Below, piece after piece: positions 55,039 through 64,000 of a stretch of DNA of 64,000 nt (position 1 is the first letter of the stretch; every line of letters starts with the position of its first letter). This DNA is from Hansfordia pulvinata. Its lineage: Eukaryota > Ascomycota > Sordariomycetes > Xylariales. A model generated the notes under the pieces. It ran no database searches and had not been told where the DNA came from. It worked only from the letters and a program-made list of their open reading frames with translations. The stretch lies in contig BJKQ01000008.1 in assembly GCA_006538405.1 (NCBI GenBank), positions 863,501 to 927,500 on the forward strand, read 5' to 3'. Both the position numbers and the translations under genes were made by a program.

Positions 55039-57790
55039 AGTTGGGACTGAAGCGCCTGTCTCTGTTACACATAGCCACCCCGGGACGAACTTGACCACCG
55101 CCTTGGCTTGGACGATCGGCCGACACCATTACGTGCCGTCTTTTTTGGGTACATATCGCGCATTTGAGCGGCCCAGGGCTACTGCTCCTTCCAGCATCGG
55201 CGTTCAACTGGAGAGTTTTTGCTTCGCTTGGTTTCAAGGGGGGATGAAAGGGGATCCCCTTCTGTCCCGAAAGGTCGATTGATAAAGCCCTGTTCGTTCG
55301 TCATCAAACCCTGGAGGTGCCCGGCCAGTCTGCACTGATATAGCGGCTCCTGATCATATTGCAAGGGGTGCACGATGGATGGGAGCAACAACGCAGCCAT
55401 CACGAGAGACGAACGACGGTAGACATAGGACAGGGAATAGTGGCAAACTTTGAAGAGGAATGTGCTGATCGAAGAGCCGACGTTGATAATGAGAACGACA
55501 CGGGGCAGCGGGACGGAAGGTGGGCTTACCCAGGAGGCATGCGGGAATCTGTCGAGCCGACCGGGGCTCTTTAATATACCATGCACGACGGCAGCATGTA
55601 TGAAATGTGTGCGACGCGAAGGGTTGTCCCTGCGCGCGGCGGTTATCCCACCACGTGCCGGGGGTATTCCCACGCTTGATGAACCGGGCCGACGTGGCGC
55701 CGGTCTCTTGGTGGAGAGGCAGCGTAATACCTTACCAAGACATTTACGAGTATTGCAACGCTCGGGCGCCATGCTCCAGCATTTAACAGATGATGTCTCG
55801 TGCGCAACGGTTCGAAGTGTGAGAACAGGGTCGTGGCGCGCAGGCGGCGGCGATGATGGATTTATTTCTCCGAAGAAAGCTGTGTTTTCTGCGGAATATC
55901 ACCATGGGGATCTTGGAATTGCGATGCAGCAGTGCCATGGGTTTCTAGTGCTACCGGCCTCCGGGGCATGATTGCGCCGCCAGGATGTACGTGTACCCTG
56001 GAGACGTAGGCTGGGGAAGACCGAGCCGAACGGAGGAGGGTTGGTTGGTGGATCTCGAGTCTGGTAGCTCTACGGAGTACGTACGCACGGGTACGGTACG
56101 GCCGCCTGCCTCTCATTTTTTTCTTCCAGCTATCGGTACGAGTAGTCAGTACCTAACTTTGGAGAGGCGGTCTTGGCCTTTTCAAGAGAAGAATTCCCCG
56201 TTGGCCTTTCTCTCGTCACCCGGCTCGGGCTGCATCTCCCTCATTGGAGAGGCAGAAATTTCGCGGCAGCCGGGCGCGTGGCGGGTATCGGGGCCGGCCT
56301 TGCAAGAGCCGTCGCCGCCGTGCGGGTACTCTTACGAGTTCGTTCTCGTGGATACGCTTCCATGAGAGTCCGGTGGGGCTTGGCCCGGGCATCGTTCCGA
56401 AGGTTGGCCGCGGTCAAGGCTGTGTGGTGGAATCAAAGAGATTTCCAGAAGAGCCAGCGAGCGGTTTCGGGAGTGCATTGCGACGAGTCAAGAGGATCTT
56501 GAGTGTAGTTTTTTTCGGCGCAATCGGACAAGAGGATGGCGAGATGGGGGAGGCGGCTTGATGGGAAGGGGGGGGTTTCGGTCGGGACGGCCTCCGAGGG
56601 TGTTCACGAGTACGAGTAATAACGAGTGCCCGCGACAATGCTCGACTGGAGCCGAGCGTGACAATAGAATGGAGCCGATTGGCGGGAAAGGGAAAGGGAG
56701 GGGGACCCGCCCGGAGAAGGCAGCCGTTGCAGGCCGTCGGCGGGTTCGCGGGGGGTTGCCCAACAAGGCAAGGCATGGCGACCTGACAGCCACCGGCAGA
56801 GATCTCTTCCTTTCTGCCCCTGCAGGAAAGCCAATGGGAGGAGACGGGGGCGGGTTTTCGTGTTTGTGTCCGTCCATGGGACATCCATATGTACCTTAGG
56901 TACGTTTCAATTGCTTTGACAAAAGTGGTAGAGGGGCGTGGCATTTTCTGTACCAAGTCCCGCGGCCATGCCCGAGCAAAAAAAGGCGGCGCGCGGTGTC
57001 TTGGGGACGCCGAGCCGGGCAACGGGAGCCGTGCCCGGCCGGCGTCGCGAGAGGATCCGGCGAGCGCGCTTCAGTGCCGCCTCAGCCACACCGCGCGCTG
57101 AAGGCCGGCGTGACTTTCCCTTGCCGGCAATCGATCGGGCTGGTTGCACTCGCTGCTCTGCTTGCCTCTGGGAGTCTCGTATCATTCATCCCCCGCACAC
57201 CGGCACCCAATCAGCTCGGCCGGCTTACACAGCCGGTCCTGATCCAATTGACGAGGGTCGGTCGAGTGAAGGCGAAAGTGCTGTTCTGCAACTGGCATCG
57301 ATCGCGAGAAGGTTCGAATTGCTGCAGACGATTATATCAAGTACCTCTTGTGCTCAGTATTGGGCAGTGCCAGTAAGGTACCGAGTTACCTACCTGGTGG
57401 TACCGTATCCTGTAATATAGCCGGCCGCGGCTTCTCGAGATGGACTGTTATTCCTGCGAGTATAGTCCGTAGCCCCGTCCCATCTCCCCTGTCCGTCCCG
57501 GTTGCGCCAGCCAGCCACCCAATCGGGTGCGACTCCACCCGTCCGTCCCTGCTCATCTTCGCCTGCGCTCTCTCTTCTCATCCTCGCCTCTTGACTTCCC
57601 TCACTTTTTCTTCTTCCTCGCTTCGTTCTGTTCCCCGTCTCTCCTCCGACTCCTGCTCCCTTGTGCCCCCTCTCGCTTGCACTCCCTGCGCCCCGGCGAG
57701 CAAGTCATCTCCTCGGCTCTGAACGCTCCCACACTACCGCCAACACCCACACCCACACCGTCGCACTCCCCCACCCCCACCACCGCCACC
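55039..57790. other. Intergenic, 2.75 kb
   Basis: No recognisable gene. Several G- or A-homopolymers, TACGAGTA octamers near 56138 and 56611, and GGTACC words near 56890 and 57375-57410. A 202-residue minus frame at 56414-57022 is P/S/R-rich and judged a shadow. The right end is the pyrimidine-rich leader of the catalase gene. Confidence 0.5.
57480..57790 (+). promoter_or_regulatory. Pyrimidine-rich core promoter/leader of the catalase gene
   Basis: C/T-dominated stretch running into the start context CACCATGGGC, close to an ideal translation start. Such CT-rich leaders mark highly expressed fungal genes; no TATA box is evident. Start site of transcription not determined. Confidence 0.45.
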
Positions 57791-59397
57791 ATGGGCGCCG
57801 CCTCAGACGACAAGAAGGCGCCCGCCGCGCCCACCTACCGCTACGACGAGAAGCCCGTCTATACCACCTCCAACGGCGCTCCCGTGGACCACCCCTCCAA
57901 GTGGCAGCGCGTCGGCCCCAACGGCCCCCTGCTGCTGCAGGACTTCCACCTCATCGACCAGCTCGCCCACTTCGACCGCGAGCGTATCCCCGAGCGCGTC
58001 GTCCACGCCAAGGGCGCCGGCGCCTATGGTGAGTTCGAGGTGACCGACGACATCAGCGACATCTGCTCCGTGGACATGCTCAACGGCGTCGGCAAGAAGA
58101 CCCCCTGTGTCGTCCGCTTCAGCACCGTCGGCGGCGAGAAGGGCTCCCCAGACTCGGCCAGAGATCCCCGAGGTGAGTAGTGCCACACACGCCCTCTAAC
58201 ACGGCATTGTCCATGCAGGCCGAGCACGTACTAACGGCTGCGGCAACAAAAGGCTTCGCCATCAAGTTCTATACCGAGCAGGGCAACTGGGACTGGGTCT
58301 ACAACAACACGCCCGTCTTCTTCATCCGCGACCCCACAAACTTCCCCATCTTCATCCACACTCAGAAACGCCACCCCCAGACCAACCTCAAGGATGCCAC
58401 CATGTTCTGGGACTACCTCTCCACCCACCAGGAGGCTATTCACCAGGTCATGCACCTCTTCTCCGACCGCGGCACCCCTTACTCCTACCGTCACATGAAC
58501 GGCTACTCGGGCCACACCCACAAGTTCGTCAAGCCCGACGGCTCTTTCGTCTACGTCCAGATCCACCTCAAGACCGACCAGGGAAATCGCACCATGACCA
58601 ACGCCGAGGCCGGCGCCATGGCCTCGTCCAACCCCGACCACCAGACCCAGGACCTCTTCGAGTCCATCCAGAAGGGCGAACACCCCAGCTGGACCGTCTA
58701 CATCCAGACCCTCACCCCCGAGCAGGCCGAGAAGTTCAAGTGGAACGTCTTTGACCTGACCAAGGTCTGGCCCCAGGCCGACGTGCCCCTGCGCCGTTTT
58801 GGCAAGATGACCCTCAACCGCAACCCCGAGAACTACTTTGCCGAGATCGAGCAGGTCGCCTTCTCTCCCTCCCACCTCGTCCCAGGCGTCGAGCCCTCCG
58901 CCGACCCGGTCCTGCAGTCCCGTCTCTTCTCCTACCCGGACACCCACCGCCACCGTCTTGGCGTCAACTACCAGCAGATCCCCGTCAACTCCCCGCTCCC
59001 CGGCCGCGCCTTCAACCCCTTCCAGCGCGACGGTGCCATGTCCGTTCACGGCAACTACGGTGCCAACCCCAATTATCCCTCGACCTACCGCCCCCTGACG
59101 TACAAGAACCCCGGCGGACCCGCCGCCTCGACCCACGAGAAGTGGATCGGCGGTGCCGTCAGCGGTCTGTTCGACGAGGTCCGTCCTCACGACTACGAGC
59201 AAGCCCGCGGCCTGTGGCAAGTCCTAGGCCGCCAACCTGGCCAACAGCGCAACTTCGTTGACAACGTCGCTGGCCACGTGGCTGGCGCCCACCAGGACAC
59301 GCGCCGGCGCACCTACGAGATGTTCTCGCGCGTCGACAAGGACCTCGGCGCCGCCATCCGCGCCGGCGCCGAGAAGATTGCCGCGCCCAAGCTGTAG
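57791..59397 (+). CDS. Small-subunit heme catalase
   Basis: Decomposes hydrogen peroxide. Two exons, 57791-58172 and 58253-59397, with donor GTGAGT, branch-point-like CTAAC at 58231 and acceptor AAAAG; phase 1; 508 residues, the usual size of the small-subunit (clade 3) group. Catalytic His72 lies in [12 protein letters not shown]; the region after the junction reads [16 protein letters not shown] and [15 protein letters not shown]. The heme-ligand tyrosine is in [14 protein letters not shown]. It continues [20 protein letters not shown], typical of the family. There is no signal peptide. The C-terminus is APKL; PKL resembles but does not match the canonical peroxisomal signal, so peroxisomal or cytosolic placement is open. 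It is convergent with the carboxypeptidase gene. Confidence 0.95.
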
Positions 59398-60298
59398 AAT
59401 AAGCATTTACCTTTCTTGATCTGACCAGGACGCGGCCCACGGCCTTCTCATGTCGGTAGTCTCTTCGGCGCTGGGCTTGGTGAATTGGCGATGAACCGAT
59501 GACGGCCGTTGCGCACTGCATGAGTCCGTCCAGAGCAGTGGAGAATTCGCGGCGAAATCTTGTGCGGCTTCTTGACCTTTGCAGGTGGAAGAACGTTGTC
59601 GAAGAGAGTGAAAAATGGCAAGAGCCAATGCGTGTGACAGACACAGAAACTTTGAGCGACAAGCGATCCAGATTCGCAGACCTCGTTTTCAGGGTATAGG
59701 TTTTCAGGATATAGGAATCTCGGGATATGAGGAGGGTTATCCAAACATGATGTGGAAAGCACCCGACGAAGCATGAAGCGCAAGGCCGGAGGATTGGCAC
59801 CCGCTTTATTACAAAGGACCGTTTATGTACTTGGGTATGATTTGGACTTTTCCAACGGTATATGAATGTTACGATTACGAAGACCAACATGGCTGTACCA
59901 CCTTACATCCCATGCTTCCCTGTGTATGTCGCAGACCAAGAATATACGGCCGAACGCCAAAACCTAATCCCAGACAGCTACATTTTCAGCGGCCATATTT
60001 GTTAAGGCCACCTTGAGATGGCGGAGGTGGAACAAATTAGGAGCCCGCATTGTCCAAGAATATTAAAAGCCGAGATAGTTGCTTGCGAGTTAGTCCCCGG
60101 ACACGCCATCACGGCCCACTGCGACACATCCACCCGCCGGTCTTGCGAGGATATTCTCGATCACGAATATACAAGTGTGTATATTTCTATATATACCATC
60201 TAGCCGCAGCCTATCTACAGCCTGGCTCTAACTCGACTCCCGAACAGCGAAGGAGGGCACGTCTCGAATGGGACCTGGTGAAAAGGGACAGAGAGGAA
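59398..60298. other. Spacer between convergent genes
   Basis: 3' regions of catalase and the carboxypeptidase. A/T-richer around 59690-60000 and 60160-60200, where tata/atat words could direct 3' end formation. No gene supported. Confidence 0.5.
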
Positions 60299-62410
60299 TC
60301 ACCGCCACCTAGCAAACCCCGAATCGCTCGAGCGATTCAGCAGCCTTCGGCGCGACCGCGCGATCCGGTCCTTGTACGCCATTGTTGCGGGGCTGTAGTC
60401 GCCGTCGTTGCTGCTCTTCTTCTCATCCTTCTTCTGCTGCTTCTCCTCCTTCTTCTTCTTCTTCTTCTTGTCCCCGGCGCTGGGCCACGGCGCTCCCGGC
60501 ATCCCCGCCGCCGTGTCGTACGTGCGATTCTTGGGCGTCACGTCCCACTGTACAGTCGAGTTGCCTTCGCGGTAGACGTCCGCGCTCTGATTTTTGCCTA
60601 CCGTCCGGAACTCTTTGCCTGGCGAGGAGGCGCCGGTGGCCACATCGACGCCATGGATTGCGCGCTCGAACAGCGTCAGAGCTGCTGCCGGCTGGTAAAA
60701 GGGTACCTCGTGTCCGCTTTCGAACACACGCGTGAAGCTGAACTTGCCCGCCTGCCGCACGTGCGCCGCCACCAAAGGCAGCGCTCGCGGAAGCACAGTG
60801 TCGCCGCTGCTGTCGTCGTCGGTCTCGGCTGCCAACAAATACGTCCCACTTCCCTCAGCCGTCGCGAGATCTTGCGGGATGAGCAGGTCCGTGTAGCCCG
60901 CATCAGCCCAGCCGGCGTTTGTGCCGACCCTTCCGGCGATAACCTCGTTGCCCAACCAGTTGCAGTTGTAGTCGGCATCGCCCGCGTACATGGCCACCGT
61001 CAACCCATAGTCGTCGATGAGGGAGCGCAGCGCCTCGACAGTCCCGGCCTCGCGACCGTCGTCACCTGTCGACGCAAACGAGTTGCTCACGGCAGCGCTG
61101 GACGACGTAAAGTTTGTAAACGCGCCCACGGCTTCTTGCACGTCGGCGCGGTTGAGATAATCGACCCAAAACCCATAGGGGAACGGGTCCCGCATCAGTT
61201 CTCGAATGTCGTACTCGTCGCGGTTTGCGACAATGTCCAAGACAGACTCGACGTTCACCGCGCACCACTCGTCGGCCGCACCGCACGCCTTGTCTGAACT
61301 GCCGGCCGGCCCTGCACAAGATGCCCGCAGCTTCTCGGCGCAGCCGCCCTCGCCCCACATCGCAGTGTGCAGCTGCTCTTCGGTTGAGGAGTTGAAGGGC
61401 CGGTAATCGTATGTGTTGCCTGGCGATACCGTGAAGTTGTAAAAAGCCTCGTAACCGACCATCGGGTCGTACCTGGAATAAGTCAGCCCTCTGGGTGCCC
61501 GCCGAGTCGAACCCAAATTCTCCAGGGGGAAATGTTAGGTATGGCGTGGTAAGGTGGCATTTCAAACATAAAAAGACTTCATCCTTCGCATGCAAATGAG
61601 AAGGGGCTTGCGATCAACTCACCATCCATTTCCGATCAGCACCGTTTCGAGCTTGATTTCCTTGGCACCTGAGATGTTCTTCGCATTCTGCTCCTCAATA
61701 TAAGCGTTGAAGACAGGCCCGTAGTGTCCGCCGTAGCTTTCGGTGGCAAAATGAAAGCCGTGGCGCGAGTACTGGGGAAAGACCCCCATGAAGCCCTGCA
61801 GGGTCTTCCAGAATCCCGGTGCGGCGGCAGCTGTCGAGTTGACTGTCATGGTCTTGTTGGGATCCGAGTAGGTGCCGCAGGAGCCGTCCGGGGCAAAGAT
61901 GGGGCAGATGTTGTTGGGAAGGACATTGAGGTCGCCTTCGTCAGACACGAATCCGGGGACAGGTCGTGAGTATGAGAAGCCGACTTGGCTGGGCTGGTCG
62001 ACAAATAGTAGGTTGCTCGCATTGCTCCACGAGTATGGGTTGCTGTAGACATTGCCGTCGGGGTCCACGCGACAAGGCCCCAGCTCCTCGAACAGGCCGA
62101 TCATGGACGAGGAGCCTGGTCCTCCGTTGATCCACACCGTCAGAGGTGCAGTCTTGGGGTCGATGCCGCCTCGGGCCTCGAAGAACCAGAAGTGCATATG
62201 CTCATGCTCCGACACGTCTGCATAGCCAGCGAAACTTCGAACGTCGGGATCCAGCTCGCAGATCCCCGTAGGCACCTCCTTGTACCTCACTGGCACATCA
62301 GCGTATCCGGTGGCGTTCTTGAGCGAGGTCGGCGGCTTCACCCACTGCGCACAGGCCCCATTCAAGGCAATGGCGAAGCTGGCGACGAGGCAGGAGGACT
62401 GTGAGCGCAT
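60299..62410 (-). CDS. Secreted serine carboxypeptidase (peptidase family S10)
   Basis: Releases C-terminal residues from peptides, usually at acid pH. Two exons, 62410-61623 and 61472-60299; donor GTGAGT, acceptor TTCCAG, phase 2; 653 residues. A signal peptide (MRSQSSCLVASFAIALNGAC, cut before or near AQW) leads into the S10 core: WFFEARGGIDPKTAPLTVWI, NGGPGSSSMIGLFEELGP, LFVDQPSQVGFSYS. The nucleophile is the serine in FATESYGGHYGP; the acid is in YAGDADYNCNWLGNE; the histidine is in FESGHEVPFYQP. Many N-x-S/T sites fit a secreted or vacuolar enzyme. Exon 2 begins YDPMVGYEAFYNFTVSPGNT. The C-terminal tail carries a lysine run (KKKKKKKEEKQQKKDEKK, about residues 600-617) encoded by CTT/CTC repeats, unusual for this family. 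All catalytic residues are present. Confidence 0.93.
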
Positions 62411-62576
62411 CTTGCGCGACTTGTTGGGGGGTTATCCTGTGGTTCTCACGGGCAGCAAGAACACGACCCTGTCGGCTACGGCGGTGATGCGGCGAGGACG
62501 AGATTATTCAGAGCCAAGAAGAACAGTCAGGTTGCAGGAAAGCAACCGGCAGCCGATGCATGAGTCAAGAGGAGAG

Positions 62577-62602
62577 AAGCAGCAGCAGCAGCAGCAGCAG
62601 CA
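62577..62602. repeat. (CAG)n microsatellite
   Basis: About eight CAG units upstream of the carboxypeptidase start, outside any called gene. Confidence 0.9.
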
Positions 62603-62882
62603 CAGATGCCCGATCCGCGCGGGTTCTCTCATGGGCTCTCTTGAATGTCTTGGGCATCCGCTGGCCCAGGGAAACGACCCCTCGCCTGGCCACCCCTGCC
62701 GTGCCTGCCCTGGGAGACCGGCAAGCGATCGAGGCAAGGTCGGCCCGCGCCCGCGGTCACGATAGGACCTCCCGGACGGCGACATTCCTGATTGGGGAAG
62801 CCCTTGATTACTAGGCCGGTGCGCCTTGGCAGGTGATTCGTGCCGGTCGTGTATAGCCGTCCCCACCAAGGGTAGCGTTGCC

Positions 62883-62898
62883 GGGGGGGGGGGGGGGG
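62883..62898. repeat. Poly-G tract, 16 bases
   Basis: Uninterrupted run of G on the plus strand; its exact length is likely to be unreliable in sequencing. Confidence 0.85.
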
Positions 62899-64000
62899 CA
62901 GGCAGGCGATTGAAGGCGGCCAGCTCGGCCTGGAGCCGGCGGCCGGCCCTGGCTTCGCAGAGGCAGCCACTGCAACGCATCGAGCTGTGCCGTATCTGCG
63001 GTCGTAGGGCAAAGAGGCGGGGCGGTGATTGGAGTACGGGACCTCCTGGGCCCAGGGGAGGGGGGGAGGGGGGCTCCACCAGACAGACTATTGGGGTCGG
63101 AAGAGGCATGTCGCAGCGGCATGGGCGGGCGTTCGCGTACGAGCACTCCGTATTGTCTTATCTATCGCGCCGGCGGGACTCGTCCCATGTCTGGGCTGGG
63201 TTGGGGAATGCGGGCTTTCGGGCGGCGCAACGTCGCGTGGCCGGCGGCATCCTGGTGGCTGGTCGTTGGTGCGACGCTGCCTTGTGAAGAGTACGAGTAG
63301 GCCGGATGCCGACAAAGGGGGGCTTTTTCTCTTGTCTTTGGTAGGGTTGCATGTCGGGAAGGGCGCTCGCAGATGGTCTGGACGTGGATGTGGCGATGTT
63401 TCTCGGGGATGGAAGAGCCGCAAAGGTGAGACAGGACTGGTGATGCAGGAGTCCATGCCTGCAAGTTGATCCCATTCGTTCGGCAGCGACGGTCGAGCGA
63501 GTTCGCACCTTCTGTGAGCACACCTTGTGAAGAATCGAGGCAGGTGCGCCTGAAAGTAATCTTGGACGAATGTACTATACGGCAGGCACACCTTGAGTGA
63601 GGTAGCTTTCGAGATTCTGCAATGACGTAGGCGTACGGTAAGTAGTACGAGTAGGTAAGCTTCAGGTAGGCTACTTAACATACTCTTATAGGCATTCCTA
63701 TCATGTATGTGGCACAGCCCCCCCTACTTGGACTCGGGTCAGTAAATGCTCCCAACCCAGTAGTCGACGCGATCGGATATCCTCTGCATCGCCAGCAGTC
63801 TACCCAGTCAGTCATCACGAGCCATCGAGCGCCTTGGGTGTTGGGGGAAGGAAAACCGGTATTAAACTCCATAATTCAGCTGCGAACCAAAATGACATGA
63901 GCAATGGCCACTTTAAACAACCCAACTCGACTGGCCTCGCTATCCTCTCCTTCTCACCGTCGGCAAGATTCCCACTCCCTGCTCACTCACGCCTCTCCCC

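Larger units (their letters stand above)
62411..64000. other. Intergenic to the window edge
   Basis: Promoter of the carboxypeptidase gene at the left. No conserved frame thereafter; frames up to 201 residues overlap each other on both strands and are R/P/S-rich. TACGAGTA octamers near 63291 and 63647. No gene supported before the edge. Confidence 0.5.

Overview
The window is nuclear DNA of a filamentous ascomycete (Pezizomycotina, most likely Sordariomycetes). The evidence is short GT..AG introns with fungal-type donors (GTGAGT, GTAAGT, GTACGT), GC-rich codon choice, pyrimidine-rich leaders, long gene-poor spacers and fungus-specific families. I cannot name the species.

Layout. 1.4-7.7 kb: a flavin-reductase-like protein, a class II cyclic-nucleotide phosphodiesterase, and a tail-to-tail pair of small secreted cysteine-containing proteins. 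10.3-14.1 kb: two convergent secreted hydrolase candidates, a GDSL/SGNH esterase and a protein carrying the metal-site spacing of nucleoside hydrolases; an 8-bp minisatellite lies upstream of the second. 16.6-21.9 kb: a BTB protein and a large polyQ protein with a Cys/His cluster, both on the minus strand. 24.7-30.7 kb: a 1,799-residue DMAP1-binding/tandem AMP-ligase-like protein of the DIP2/Cmr2 type. 33.0-34.6 kb: an unrecognised membrane protein. 34.6-41.3 kb: a gene-free stretch rich in simple repeats. 41.3-46.1 kb: a very long multi-pass (DUF4203/TMEM198-like) membrane protein. 48.7-55.0 kb: housekeeping genes Skp1, ribosomal protein eL39 and Arl1. 57.8-62.4 kb: a small-subunit catalase and an S10 serine carboxypeptidase, convergent.

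The genes do not form a pathway or cluster. They are a mix of signalling (cAMP hydrolysis, Arl1 GTPase, SCF ubiquitin ligase core), lipid or AMP-ligase-like metabolism, secreted hydrolases and oxidant defence. No rRNA, tRNA, CRISPR array or intact transposon was recognised.

Two features stand out. First, five reading-frame breaks in four otherwise well-preserved genes are all repaired by adding one base at a C or G run, which points to systematic one-base undercalls in the assembly rather than gene decay. Second, the polyQ gene has an in-frame TAG followed by about 100 more open, coding-like codons. The spacers are also strongly enriched for the octamer TACGAGTA (or its complement) and for GGTACC-containing words. 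No clearly new multi-gene system was found; the most novel single loci are the polyQ Cys/His protein, the divergent nucleoside-hydrolase-like protein and the pair of small secreted proteins.
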